64,000 bases of DNA from Agapanthus africanus (GCA_030015575.1 CM057350.1:524202959-524266958), one strand, 5' to 3'. Positions 31,766 through 44,183 are shown, counted from the first letter of the stretch. Numbers and translations are program-made. Notes: generated from the sequence alone by a model not told the origin.

Positions 31766-31777
31766 GCTCTGATACCA
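31766..31777 (-). promoter_or_regulatory. Copia-C primer-binding site (tRNA-iMet type)
   Basis: TGGTATCAGAGC on the element strand, one base from the end of the 5' LTR. Confidence 0.95.
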
Positions 31778-31778
31778 C

Positions 31779-33660
31779 TGTAAGTCGATGTAGTACACCC
31801 CAGTACTTGTGGGGAGGCGGAATTTTCAAAAACGATCATGTTTAAAGAACGAACATCGACTAACCGCTTGAATCGAAGCTAAACTATAAATAACCGAACA
31901 CAAAGAGTTTCTTATCAATTGTGTTTAGGGATTATACCTAATGAAACCGGTCCTTCGTCTTTGTGTCCTCCTTTGTTCTCCTCGACCTTCTCTAGGTAGT
32001 AGACGATCCACCCGAGAGCAAAACAGCAAGCTACACCTCTAACTTGAGGTAACTAATCTACTTTGATTGCCAATCAAAGAAGAAAGGATGATATAGAGTG
32101 AAGGTAATGGATGTTTAAGTCTAACTAATCCTTTGATCTCAACACATGAGGATTAAGGATTAGGGTTTGAAGATGAGAGCTTGAGGAGAGAGAAGATGAT
32201 AATGATAATGAGATGAGATTGTGAGTGTATCATAATATATTATGAAGCATTCTTATTTTAGAATAATGAATAATAGAAATGAATAAGCATGCTTCATAAA
32301 TGCAAAGTGGTGATTCATTAAGCATGTGTCATTATCATTTATGGTGCAATAATGATAATGATGAATCACCCTCATGACTCACAATCTTATCCAAAGTAAC
32401 CTCCTTAGTCACATCTTCTAGAAGCTTCTCGCACAATTACGAGAACGCCCCTCCGATCCGCAAAAATACGGAAAAACTTTTAGACTGTAAAATCCAATAA
32501 CCGGATACCAGTAACTGGCTTAAACCAAAGCCGACTGGTAAAAACTGTCCGAAAGTCGTACGTACGTAAACGCACGTATGCGTCCGAACCCTTTGTCGCA
32601 AAACCATGCAACCTCTATATCGTTTCGCCTGGAGTAGGAAACTCTCTGTGTGGGACTCTAGAGACTCGACTACTACGCTGGCAGTGGGTTTAACCACAGA
32701 CCGCAAGCGGCACTAGCTGTACGTAATGGTCCCCAGGTAGTTGTCGATAAGAAGGCCGATGAGGAAACCCATCCGAACTCCTACTGAGTCTGATGTGACA
32801 ATCTCCATACAGTCCGGTCCGTTCGTCCAAGACTATCGCATATCGGGCCTAGGGGGGCGGCAAGCGTCAGTCCCCTAATAGCGGTATAAGTCGTGTCGGA
32901 GTGAAGCCCATTACACCCTGAGAAACTACTGGAACCTACCAGTAAATCTCGCTTGCCCTGGCCAGGGACTTTGCGTAATGGCTCTCTGACACAGCACGAT
33001 ATCTACTCCCAATACCGGGAGGGACGAATCCTGTCTAACCGCCACTGCCTCCAAGTGCTCGGGACTGCACCCAACTGCTACCTGTTTGCACGACTCCTTT
33101 GAGCCGTGGTAGGGTAGCAATCTAAGAACAGTGGGACACACTCGAGGCGAAGTAGCAGTGTCAAGTCTGCGGACTACGCTGTACTCATGTCACCTGGGAA
33201 CTGTTCACTGACGACTGGTATCAAACCAACCAACAGTTCCCTGTGAGTCCTATCCGGTGTACCCGTAACCTAACGAGCACCTGTATACTATCTCCAGTAC
33301 GACGTACTGACGGCTGTGGGACAGACCATCTCCCCAACTGGGATGAGAAGCGTACACACCAGTCTACTCCGGAGTATCGATGCTCTGTCTCGATAATCCA
33401 ACGACCAGGGACCTGAATAAGGATGTGCTTGTAGACTACCCAGCCCCCACTAGTGTGACTGCCATCACAACGCTGGTAGACAAGCAAGATCCTAAGAGCT
33501 CTATCAATACGTACACTAACATATCAAGATAGAAAAACCAAGTAGCTTACTACCATGTTTAGCAAGACTGTTATATACATGTGAATATCCCAAGCTTCCA
33601 TTAAGTAATATACAAGCTAGTATGATACAGTAATGGCCTTCTAGGGCATAAACACTAACA
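31779..33660 (-). repeat. Copia-C 5' LTR
   Basis: Same length (1882) as the left LTR and differing at about a dozen positions by eye. The Gypsy-1 flank begins at 33661 with an RNase H segment already present left of the element. Confidence 0.95.
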
Positions 33661-34202
33661 TTGTTTGCGCTTGGCTCTGTTAAGGAGAAAGCGAAGCGCA
33701 TTATCCCTCCTTGTGGTGTCACGAAGATGAGGCATACCCCCGATTTGATTATAGGGGTACTTTGTTTGCGCTTTTTCATGGAAGATGCTCCATCGAAATA
33801 AAGTTTCCATTGGGTATCACCACCGTCGATCGCGTCAAATGCATGTTCTTCTGGCAAATCGCAATCCAGAGGAGAATCGGCAGGTATCGGGTGCTCAGCA
33901 AGGAAGTCGACGATGGCCTGGCCTTTCACTGCCTTGAGAGCTTGATACGTTATCGAGAATTCCATCAAGAGCAGGGCACATTTAGCGAGTCGTCCCGTCA
34001 ATATGGCCTTTGACATTAAATATTTAAGGGGGTCCACCTTTGAAATGAGACGGACCTCATGCACCAACGCATAGTGCCTGAGCTTTGTTATCGCGAAGAT
34101 TAACGCCAGGCAGTGTTTTTCGATGGGGGAGTAGTTGCTTTCTGCCCCCAGTAGAACTCGACTTAAGTAGTAGAGTGCTCTTTCTATCCCTTGATCATTC
34201 TC
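33661..34202 (-). pseudogene. Gypsy-1 RT-connection / first RNase H region and start of extra RNase H
   Basis: On the element strand this carries the end of the conventional RNase H and connection (LISKVDPLKYLMSKAILTGR, then KAVKGQAIVDFLAEHP) and then YFDGASS and the RFAFSLTEP part of the extra RNase H, where Copia-C begins. The last 253 bases (33661-33913) are a second version of 23664-23916 with six differences by eye. Confidence 0.8.
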
Positions 34203-35486
34203 TTATGCCCATAATGCGCCTAAGGAACCTTCGAGGGCGGTTGTATAAAGAATGAGAGGTTTTCCCTTAACCGGAGCAGCCAACACTGGCGAGTTCTGCA
34301 GGTACTGTTTAATTTCATCCAGCGCGCCTTGGCATTTTTTATCCCAGACGAATGGAGTTCCCTTCTTCATCAGGTGGCTGTACGGATGGCACTTACCTGA
34401 AAGGTTGGCTATAAATCGCCGTATATACGCGAGCTTTCCTTGGAGAGACCGCAGCTGTTTGAGGGTTTTCGGCGGAGGCATTTCCATGATCGCCTTGATC
34501 TTTGACGGATCTATCTCAATACCTCGGTGTCGGACGATGAATCCCAGGAATTTGCCCGAGGAAACTCCGAACGCACACTTGATGGGGTTCATCTTCAAGT
34601 TGTATTATTGAAGGCGTTGAAACACAGTCTTCAAATGCTTGAGATGTTCTTCATATGATTTGCTTTTAACCACGAGATCGTCGATATAGCATTCGATGAT
34701 TTCGTGTATGAGGTCATCGAAGATCTTCGTCATGGCCCTCTGGTAAGTGGCACCGGCCTTCTTTAAACCGAAGGGCATTACCTTGTAGCAGAATATACCC
34801 AAAGGAGTCCTGAAGGCGGTGTGCTTCTGGTCTTCGGGATGCATCTTTATCTGATTATACCCTGACGAGCCATCCATAAAGGAGAAAACCTCATAAGTGG
34901 ACGTGTTGTCTATCATCAGTTCGGTGACTGGCACTGGGAAATCGTCCTTCGGGCAGGCTTTATCGAGATCCCGGAAGTCTACGCATATGCATACTGTCCT
35001 ATTTTTCTTCATCACCGGGACGATGTCGGCGATCCATTCCGGATATTGAACCTCCTGAATAAAGCCAGAGTCGATCAGCTTCTTGACCTCGGCGTTGATG
35101 CTCATCTCAAGCTCAAGCCGCATTCTTCTCGGCGCCTGTTTGACTGGCTTGACGTCCGGGGATATCTCCAATTTGTGCACAGCAATTTCTGGATCTAATC
35201 CCGGCATTTCAGAATAGTTCCATGCGAAGCAATCTTTGTGCTGCATAAACAGGTCTTTTAATGAAGCCACCTTCTCTTCAGACAGCAGCTCGCTAATGAA
35301 TGTCGGTCGCGGATCGTTCGCCGTTCCCAACTCAATTTTCTTGAGGTTATCTGCAGTGGTATGGATTCCATCTTCCAGCTCTTTTGGCGCAGGTGGGAAC
35401 TCTGAGATCACCTCGTCATTGCTGTTTTCAAAGCACCGGGGAAGGTCATCCATGTCCTCGGGCTCTTCTTTTGATATCGTTATCAC
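34203..35486 (-). pseudogene. Gypsy-1 reverse transcriptase
   Basis: Copies element RNA into DNA. Element-strand marks in order: FAWNYSEMPGLDPEIAVHKL, the palm with VCICVDFRDLDKACPKDDFP and FSFMDGSSGYNQIKMHPEDQ, FGLKKAGATYQRAM, and the active site ECYIDDLVVKSK. Then come the thumb and connection (CAFGVSSGKFLGFIVRHRGIE, KIKAIMEMPPPKTLKQLRSL). The spellings fit Ogre/Tat RTs. The usual RT length is covered, but the polyprotein as a whole is broken several times. A variable segment without recognised domain lies between the protease and this region, where Ogre elements are known to carry an intron. Confidence 0.88.
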
Positions 35487-35507
35487 GTGACAAGTACGAA
35501 TTCACTT

Positions 35508-36945
35508 CTAATCCCAATATGGAACTGGTTCTTCTTTTATGGCCTTGGGTTCGTGCTTCTGTGGCGGCGCTACCCTCCACTTGTCAGACAGAGCGAACTT
35601 GCCAAGCTGATACTGATCTTTAACCCAATTCTTGAAGGTGAAGCAATCTTCGAGAGGATGCCCTACCACTCGGTGATAAGGACAATAGTCCGGGTGAGAG
35701 ACTTCGCCTGCTTGTTCGGGGTGTTTAGATTCCGGCAGTGTAAGTATCTGATGTTTTAAAGCGAGGTCAAGTATTTTCTTTGTCTTGTCCCGAGGAAAAG
35801 AGTACGCCCGACCCATTTTTCTTATGAGGGATAAATCGGAACCGCTCGATTTTCGCTTGAGTGGTCTCTTAGACCCGCTTCATTGCTGTTGAGCGTTTTT
35901 TTCGCGTTTCGACTTGTTTCTGCCTCTGCGTCGAGCCTTCTTTATAACAGGTTGACAAGGAGCGGTATTTTCATCTTTCACGGCCTGTTGGAGGAGGCGT
36001 TGCGTTTTGGCTTTCTCGTAGATGGCCATTTCGCGGTTATGGTCGTCTCGGACTTTTTGACCAGCTTCTCTTATAAGCTTGTCCATTTGTTCTTCGAACG
36101 ACAGACTGGGCACTTTTGTATCTGGAACTTTCACTGGTTCAGGATTAGCATCTTCCCATTGAGCATCTGCTTCTTCATCAAAGTCATACACAACGTAGCA
36201 ACCGTGTAGTAGCTCCCGTTTCTTTGACCGAATGTATCCAAGCCCTCTTGTTTCCATTCTCCTATTAGGCAGTTTGCGTTGAGTCCTGGGAACGTTCCAG
36301 ACTTTGTCATAGAACTTGGCTTTTCGAACGGTCTGCTTGAAGGATATCTCCTGACGCTTCAGCAGCCTCTTCAGGCCTTCTGTATAATATCTGGGGAGAC
36401 GGATAGGCTGAAGCCTATCAAGCGTAGGATCCGTGCCATGCCAGATTTCTTTCTCCACTCTGGTTTCTTCACAGCGGTAGAATAGAATTGATTTTTTCGC
36501 TTTCTCTCATGGGAGGGATATAGAACGTTTGCAGCTCTTCTACGTTGTAAATATCAAGTGCATCCAGTTCTTTACGGTGTTTTAGCGGCACCATGGCGAC
36601 TTGTAGACTTTGTTCCTCGTTAGCGGACATTCGTATTGAAGGCCGAGCCGAGAATATAGCATGGACCTCATCTTCCGAATCACTACCAAAGATCAACGTA
36701 GGAGTAGATAGTCCCGACTTGTTGTATTGGGGCGGACCCGAATAAACTATCTCCTCTTCCTCCTCGGTGTCACTGCCGAAAACAGGAATGGTGGCATTAG
36801 CTTTGTTTTCCGGCTTGTGACACCTTTCCGTGTCTTCGAAATCCGATAAGAAATATTTGCATCTTCATATTTGCGGACTTCGTTCACGGAGAACGGGTTC
36901 AGTTCTCCCGCCACGGTATACTCGAGACCATCCTTAGCGTATTTC
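35508..36945 (-). pseudogene. Gypsy-1 post-protease segment with duplicated knuckle module
   Basis: Between protease and RT lie a charged segment (EKAKTQRLLQQAVKDE, KKARRRGRNKSKREK) and a module with AYSFPRDKTKKILDLALKH, YCPYHRVVGHPLEDC and QLGKFALSDKWR. The latter closely repeats the module at 38780-39060 downstream of the capsid, and the charged part resembles 38080-38200. It looks like an internal duplication of gag-derived sequence. Broken; no catalytic domain recognised. Confidence 0.65.
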
Positions 36946-36950
36946 ATACA

Positions 36951-37289
36951 CTAATGTTGTGTAAAAGGGATGACGTTGTACTCGTGTAACCACGGTCGGC
37001 CGAGCAAAGCGTTGTAGCATGTCTTGGCGTATATGACATGGAACTTAATGTCCGTGAAGAGTAGCCCGAAGCGTAGCGTCAGTATCACAGACCCAAGAGT
37101 TCTTGATGACTGGGAGTCGAACCCAGAGATAGTGATCTTGTCCCGAGCAAAGTACTGGACGCTCATGCAGATTTCTTTTAACACCTGCACATTGAGGAGG
37201 TTAACGGGGGATCCATTGTCGATCAGGATTTTGCCTATTTTTATATCGTAACAGTATCCTGAGACATAAAGGGGTGATTGTGTTCGCAC
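36951..37289 (-). pseudogene. Gypsy-1 aspartic protease
   Basis: Element-strand KILIDNGSPVNLL holds the active-site Asp in the DNGS spelling usual for Ogre/Tat proteases, followed by GLLFTDIKFHVIYAKTCYNALLGRPWLHEYN with the conserved LLGRPWL strand. It cuts the polyprotein during particle maturation. The same region of Gypsy-2 lies at 55054-55360. Confidence 0.85.
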
Positions 37290-37294
37290 GTCCC

Positions 37295-38700
37295 AAGGAG
37301 AAGGTCTTCATCACCGAAAGCGACATCAGCCGTGTGCACTTCTTCCAATTCATCTTTCATCTTTTCCTCGGCCAGGAAAGCTTGGAATTGCTCCGGATCC
37401 TGTAGTGCCTTGATTAACGAATCTCTCGCCTCCTTTGATAGCAAAAGGGCGTCAAGAATGCTGAGCTGTGAGGGTAGTTTCCTCATATGCGCTAAGACGT
37501 TGTAATCCATCTTATTCTTATTTGGCGGGTCCTTGGCACTTAGCTTCCCCAGAACTTGGTCATCTAAGACGATATCTTCAGAGACCTTTTCTTTCCCTTT
37601 ATCTTTTCTGTTTGAAGGTCCGAGATTCTTTTCAGGAAACGTCCGATTCCGCAGCCGAATATTTTTGCAAACCTTCGGCTCTTCTTCTTTTCCCGAAGTG
37701 GACTCTTTAAAGAGAGGGGCAAGTTCCAGCTCCTCATCAGAATCGCTCCCGAATGTAGGCACTTGTGACCCGCCGGTGTTAACCATGCGACAATCACCGG
37801 TAGTTCTGTTAAACCCTTCGGTCATATTTTTCCGTTCCCGACGAGTTTTATGTTTCTCCCGCTTAAAATGTTGTCGATGAGCAACATATCCTTGCCACCA
37901 TCTATCGAAAGCTTTGCACTTTTCAGTGGGGTGCGAAACCTTCTGATGATACAAGCAATAGGAGGGGTGCATTTCCATTTCACCAGTAATTTTTCCTTCG
38001 GAGGATGGTAGCTTCATGCCCATTGATATGGCATTAGCAAGCCTTTTCCTCATCTTGAATTGGCTTTTGTCGGTGGTAGAGGTATTTTGCTCCAGCGGGA
38101 TCGTCTCAGCTCTTTCATCAAGTCGCTGGCGCTTGGCCCTTTCGAACATGACCGCCTCGCGTTGCCGATCAGCTTTACTTTTCAACCGAGTTTCATTAAA
38201 GAATGCATCAATTATTTCATCTGATGGCCCCAGAATTTTTGGTTCAGGATCTGCCCCCAGCTTTTTAGTGCAAGGAGTCTCCTCATCGTCCATGAACGAA
38301 TGGGAAATCACATGACAGCTTAGCACGCATTCTTCAGATTCATCAGTTGAACTTTCTCTCTCATCTTCCTCTTGAAAGACGTGATTGAGGAACTCTTGGA
38401 ATGTAATGGGAGTCCGTGCCTTCTGGTTGTATTCCTCCAGCGCGTCAATTTGTTTTTACAAGTCTGTGCGCTTGTCGCCAGGCTTCACGGGCTTCTTTGA
38501 ATTCTTTTTCTTCTTCTTTGAAGATTTCGACGGCTGGTTGTGAATGCTTGGGCCACCTCCATTGATCATTTGAGTTGGACGCGGCTTCAACATTCCTTCA
38601 ATGATCTGCGGTTCCAACGGATTCTCCTACTTGATCGCTGGGCATGCCTGAAGGTTATTCAGCATTTTCTTTGTCTTAGCTGATAATACAACCTCCTAAG
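37295..38700 (-). pseudogene. Gypsy-1 second knuckle module between gag and protease
   Basis: A long charged segment with a Lys-rich stretch near 38500, a helical ETRLKSKADRQREAVMFERA-type stretch, a YCLYHQKVSHPTEKC knuckle-like motif near 37950, and a basic run (KREKHKTRRERKN), then acidic and charged sequence toward the protease. Nucleic-acid binding is inferred from the knuckle spacing and basic run. The arrangement is shared with Gypsy-2. Confidence 0.6.
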
Positions 38701-38779
38701 GAGCTTCTTCAACGACAGAGCATGTTGCCCCCGGCGTACTCATCCCCTTAGATGTGTGGGGCTGCGGGGGATTCACCTT

Positions 38780-39660
38780 CTATTTGTCAGATAACGCGAA
38801 CTTGCCCTGTCGGTACTGATCTTCAAGCCAATTTTTGAAGACGTAACAATCTTCAATCGGATGACCCAGTACTCGATGATAAGGACAGTAGTTGGGCTCA
38901 TTAACATAACTTGGTTGCGACGGACGTTTTGGATCCGGCAGATTTATGAGTCGGTTGCGCAACGCCAGCTCGAATAATCTTCTCGTTTTATCTCGGGGAA
39001 AAGAGTAAGAACGTCCTAGCCTCTCCTCAAGGGCTACGTACGGGCGCATATTATTTTGACGAACGGCCGGCTTCGAGTTGTTTGGTTGTTGTTGAGCATT
39101 AGCGACAACGATCGCTTTTCCCTTCCCCTTATCATTTCGGGAGTCCGGCGTTGGAAGAGGGGGTTTATGGCCCATCTGATCCATTTGCGCTAGTTTGTCA
39201 ATCAAGGCCTGAAAGGTAGTCGGCTTGAAAAACATCATAAATTGCGAGATGGTTGCTTGCGGATCAAGGGTTCCCACAAACATACCCACTGCGGGAGTTT
39301 CTTCAATGCGCTGCTCGCACTTCGACCATAAGTTTCGCTACCGTATAGCATATTGGACCCATGTTTCGCCTGGCTTTATCCTGGCGTTAATCAGTGCTGT
39401 CATCGGGGTACGTTCACTGGCGCTTGCAAAACGCTGAGTAAACAACAGCTCCATCTCCGCGAAGGTCTTGATAGAGTCGTTCGGGAGCTCAAAGTACCAC
39501 TCGAACGCCGTATCTGATAAATTTCCAACAAACTGGCGAAGCAACAGCTTGTCGTCACCGCCGGTGTTGCCGCAGAGTGCCCTGAACTGGGCAACATGCT
39601 GGTGAGGATTGCCCATCCCCTTGTAGACATGGAACTTGGGGATTGTGTAACCGGGCGGGT
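38780..39660 (-). pseudogene. Gypsy-1 Gag capsid and first knuckle module
   Basis: The capsid-type segment contains HQHVAQFRALCGNTGGDDKLLL, then WYFELPNDSIKTFAEMELLFTQRF, the retrotransposon gag signature, and downstream YSFPRDKTRRLFELALRNRL and YCPYHRVLGHPIEDCYVFKNW. Gag forms the particle shell around the RNA. Gypsy-2 carries the same order at 57000-57850. Broken. Confidence 0.8.
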
Positions 39661-39880
39661 ACTTGATTTAATCGTACCAACTTAGATACGGCCATCCTGT
39701 TTTTACGACCTGGCCGGCTGCTTCAGTCGCATGATGAACCCGGATCTGTTGAGCTATGTACTCGTCCAAATCAGCTTTGGAGATTGTATCCTCCTTAGCT
39801 GTTAATAGAACTGGTGGAGGATTCGACGTTTCTACCCTATCGTCTTCAAGGACGATCGGGGGATTTTCGGCCGGAGGATC

Positions 39881-40414
39881 TTATTGGATCATCATCCCCA
39901 CCATGTCTTGGAACAGGAGGCCCATACGCTTTATGTTGGCTGCTTGTTCAGCGGCCTCTTTATCCTTCTTCTCCAATATTCGAAGGAATTCGGTGTCAGT
40001 TTCTTGCTCCTGGCATTCATCCGAGGACATTTCAGGGCTTTCTTTTGGCCTAGTAAGTGCGGCCATAGCGTTCATCATCTCTTGGAGCTTTTGCTGCTGC
40101 TCCTGCGCTTTGGTCACTGATCGCGTAAGCGGTCGATGACCCGTAGATATGCGACTGTCCTCCTTACCAGACGCCACATAGACGGTATGAACTACAATGC
40201 CCCCTGACTTAGGGCGTTTGGGTTCACCACCTCTGATATTTGTCTCCAGCGTGGGGGTTTTCTCTGGCCTTCTTCTTTTGTGGGCCGTTGAAGTTGAAGG
40301 GGCCGTTGCAGTGGGCACCCTAGCGATTGTTGTCCTCTGCTGTTTAATAGGACGGTCTTTTTCTTTTTGCACCTTCGTCTTCTTTTGTTGACGAGAGTGA
40401 TCTGGGTCGATCAC
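39881..40414 (-). pseudogene. Gypsy-1 basic and helical segment upstream of capsid
   Basis: A Lys/Arg-rich start (KKTKVQKEKDRPIKQQR) followed by Thr/Pro-rich sequence and a helical, Gln/Glu-rich end (TKAQEQQQKLQEMMNAMAAL; ILEKKDKEAAEQAANIKRMG) likely to form a coiled coil. The same segment occurs in Gypsy-2 near 58024-58500. No known domain recognised. Confidence 0.55.
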
Positions 40415-40450
40415 GGAGTCTTGAACCCTTCGCCAAACCTTGTATATTTT

Positions 40451-41251
40451 TTAGGACAGCCGTTGAGGGGGCTGTTCTTGCTTTGTTTCCGGAACTCTCT
40501 CCGCGGGCGGAGGAGATCTTTTCAATGTAGCGGTTGGAGAATTCTTACGTACCCTTCTCAGCAATTCAAAGCTATTCCCAGTTGGAACAGCAGCGTTGAC
40601 TTCTACCACTGGAGCCGGTGGAGTTAGCCCTGAGGGGGAGTGTCCCCCTGCCTTCCTCACTCGTCGCCAATGGCGACGTCGAGCATGACGAGCCGTTGGG
40701 ACTGGCTCGGAGATTGAGACAGCTTCTTTTTGCCCCCTGTCTGAATGAGGCGCCGCTGGTGTTAACCTCTTAAAGACTGAGGTTGTCTTTTGAGGGATAA
40801 TATTCAACCTGTCGAAGACAGATCCTCGAGCAGGGGCAGTAGCAGGAATAGTCAGTCTTGAAAAGACTGACTCTTTGACAGGGGAAGCCGTCTTGACGAC
40901 TTCTGGAGCAGCAGTTATTGCCTTCCTTGGGACAGCCAATTTAGAGTTCTGATCCAGCCTGGCGAAAACAGAGGCTGTTGGTTTGGTAGTGGGTGACCCG
41001 TTGACAGGGGCCGTCGTAGCAGTGATCCGGTCGAAGACCGACTTCTTGTTCCCTTCCGGTGCAGGTATTGGCATAGACAAGCTTGTAGGTGGGATCATGG
41101 TCCCGAAAAACAGGCCGGTGGTGGCCTGGGTCACCTGTTCTACCAGCAGAGCGAGGAAGGAGGCCGCTTGGGGCCCATATGCTACACCTCCGGGTGAGGT
41201 GGAGCGTCCGTTGCAGTGGCACTACGAGCAGTTGGTGCAGTTAGAGGCCAT
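40451..41251 (-). pseudogene. Gypsy-1 N-terminal frame with SVFxRL repeats
   Basis: The first frame after the 5' LTR, starting MASNCTNC (41251), a start matched by MASHCTACS in Gypsy-2. Its middle holds five SVFxRL-like units (SVFDRI, SVFARL, SVFSRL, SVFDRL, SVFKRL) between about 40750 and 41050, followed by ARRRHWRRVRKAGGHSPSGL and FELLRRVRKNSP. Ogre elements are known for an extra frame upstream of gag, and this may be its equivalent. Function unknown; the repeated motif looks like a short binding motif, which is inference. Confidence 0.6.
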
Positions 41252-41378
41252 TGATGCTTGAGTTCTGCGCCAGACAAAAGACCAAATCTTAGTAACTTGA
41301 AATCCAAAGGCAACCATTAACAAACCGCGATTCATTCGCGAATACGACACACGAAGTGTGGAGTGGAAAGAGGAAAAT

Positions 41379-41396
41379 GTCCTACCGGGCATGCCA
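41379..41396 (-). promoter_or_regulatory. Gypsy-1 primer-binding site
   Basis: Element-strand TGGCATGCCCGGTAGGAC five bases inside the LTR end. Gypsy-2 has TGGCACCCACGGTGGGAC at the same spacing. It begins TGG, as expected for pairing with a tRNA CCA end; I do not name the tRNA. Confidence 0.8.
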
Positions 41397-44183
41397 GAAT
41401 CTGTTCCCCTCCGAACGGCGGCCGCGACGCGAGGACGTCTAGGCCTGAGGTTCGGGGCAGATGCTATATGGTTTTATCCGTCCACCTCTCCTAAGATACT
41501 AAGTTGATTTATGACACCATGTATCGGAGGTTTAGACGGATGCGGCCGATGTAGCAGACTTCGTCAGATTCCCCCTCGCTTGAGGGGTTTTTGATTGTAG
41601 GGACGCTCTTCCCTGCAGGCGCAAGCCCCTGCAGTTAATTACGCTACCGCATCGCGATAGCCACTTTCTCCTTCTCCAGAATTTCACTTCGTGTCGTGTG
41701 TGTTTGTTTTGTTTTTGGTTGCCCGTGGATTGTATACGGAGACTGAGTAATGCCGTCGCCCGTAGGACGTCGATTAGTCCAAATCCGTATTTACTTAGAT
41801 TTGGGTTTGATGTTTTTAGTTTAAGAATACGTTAGCCGTATTGAGGCTAAGATCAACTTAAACGTTCGTTAAGGATACGTTAGTCCTGTTTGAGACTAAG
41901 ATCAACTTAACATGGTGATCCGTTTAATATTTGGCCGTCAGGACTCATCACCTCTCTGATGTCGTTGAAGGATTACAACGATAGGTGTCAGAGGAGTTCA
42001 GAGATGTACCCTTGAACCAAGTCGATTTGAATTTTTATAGTCTATTTAAATGTTTAAGGATACGTTATCCGTATTTGGGGCTAAGATCAACTTAAACGGG
42101 ACCGTTTAGATCCGGCAAAAGAGCATTTGGAGGCTCTATTGTTCCAGTTTAGGGACGTAGTGGTCCATAGGTAGTTTAAAGACATTGCGGTCCATTGGTA
42201 GTTTAAGGACATTGCGGTCCATATTCCAGTTTAGGGACATGGTGGTCCATATTCCAGTTTTAGGGACATGGTGGTCCATAGGTAGTTTAAGAACGCTTAA
42301 ATCCGTGGATTTAAGGACCCCACAGTCCGTGTTTTAATTTAAGGACGCATAAGTCCACGGGTTTAAGGACCCCATAGTCCGTCTTTTAATTTAAGGACGC
42401 TTAAGACCATGAGTTTAAGGACCCCACAGTCCGTGTTGATGTGTGGTTGTCGGGACCCGTCACCTCTCTGACATCGTTGAAGGATTACAACGATAGGAGT
42501 CAAAGGAGTTCGGAGATGTACCCTCGAACCGGTCGTGAATTGATTTAAGAGAAAGCAGCTGTGCTCAGTCGATTTAATTTGAGGACTTACGGCCATGATT
42601 GGGCTAAGTCCAGTTGAAAAATATTCAACGTTTTTATTTATTTTTGGTCTACTGTGCTAGGGCTTTGCCCACATTTAAATAATGCATTACATTGCTTTTT
42701 ATTTTTGTTTGAGCCTTGCCCAGAAAGGATGCAGAGCATCAATTTGTTTTGGGCCCTACCCATTTATAAGTGATGCAGAGCATCAATTTTATTTGGGCTC
42801 TGCCCTTTTATTGCTTTGCAATTTATTTTGGCATGCTAGGTCTTTTGACTTGGGCCTGGCCCTTTAACAAAAGAAATGCATTGCATTTTCAGGCGCTTTG
42901 CGCTAATCAAGGAGCGCAAGCGCTTGTGGTGACGACACGTGTCATGCAAGCGCAGTGCGCTGCGCTAGTGCGCTACGCTTGTGCTGCTGACACGTGGCGC
43001 ACTCTGGTGAGTTGCGCCAATTTCAGAGAGCAAAGCTCTATCTTAAAGCGCATAGCGCAAGTGGTTCAGATACTGATACGTGGCGCTCTCTGGTGGCTTG
43101 CGCCAACCCAAGACCGCAACAAAGCAGATTTTCAAGTGCAAAGCACTATTAATTTGAGAATCTTTTAGATTCAAGAACCAATGGTTCATAAAAGAAGTGC
43201 AAAGCACTATTTGATTTCTTGATCTAATTTAGATCAAAGAAAAACAAGCTTTTTCTTATTTCAGGAACTAGAGGTTCATAAAAAGTGCAAAGCACTGTTT
43301 TTATTTTGTTTTTTATTAAAGATCATTGATCTTGTTTTTAGATCTATGATCTATCAGAAGAAATTCTTCTATCTAAAAGTGCTTTTACCTTTCTTTTTTT
43401 TTGGAATTTCTTCAGAGTTCTCTCTGTATGAAATTTTTTATTTCTCACAAAAATCTTGATGCTTTTGAACTGAGGTCTAGGGTCCTTTTTATAGTGCCCA
43501 TAAATTAGTTAAAGAGATCTTTCTTTGAGTGATTTGGGGAATTTTCCCCACCATTGGATCTTTGATCCAAGGGCCTCTGTTTTACAGAAGAAAATCTTCT
43601 TATTTTAACAAGAACAGAAAGATTTCTTTAAAATCTTAATTCTTTTTGGCGCAAATGCCCCAGCGTGTGACACGTGTCAAGCAGCGCACAGCGCAGCGCA
43701 ACTGCGTTGGCGCATCTGCGCTGACACGTGTCGCGCAGCGCAAAGCGAAGCGTAACTGCGCTAGCGCATCTGCGCTGACACGTGTCGCGCAGCGCAAAGC
43801 GCAGCGCAACTGCACTAGCGCATCTGCGCTGACACGTATCACGCAGCGCAGTACTTACGCAACTGAAGCGTTGCTTCCTTTAATTTTGCTTTAAATAGAG
43901 CTTTGCTCTGATTGGGTGCGCTGCCTTGGGCACTGCGCTGATGTATCTGCGCCTGACACGTGGCATCCTGCGCACAGCGCAGAGGATCTGAAGCGTTGCT
44001 TTATTTATTAAAATTTAGATTTTCAAGGTAGAGCTTTGTTCTGATTGGGGGAATCGAAAGCGTTGCTTCACCTGAGATATCTTTTCATCTCCTTTTTTCA
44101 AGTCAAACTTGTATTTCCCAAAATTTTGATTTTCCGGGTCTTGGAAATAATTCCACTGTGCACAGAATTTTCTGTGCTTGGTC

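Larger units (their letters stand above)
23917..33660 (-). mobile_element. Copia-C, full-length Angela/Tork-like element, looks whole
   Basis: Two 1882-bp LTRs (TG...CA ends) enclose 5980 bp with primer-binding site, leader, one long polyprotein frame and polypurine tract, all in correct order on the minus strand. The LTRs differ at about a dozen positions (about 0.7%), so it is the youngest element in the window. Residues around the RT and RNase H ([41 protein letters not shown]) resemble Angela-type elements of the Tork group. It lies in the RNase H region of Gypsy-1. Its flanks lack a matching 5-bp target duplication and instead overlap by 253 bp of Gypsy sequence. Confidence 0.93.
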
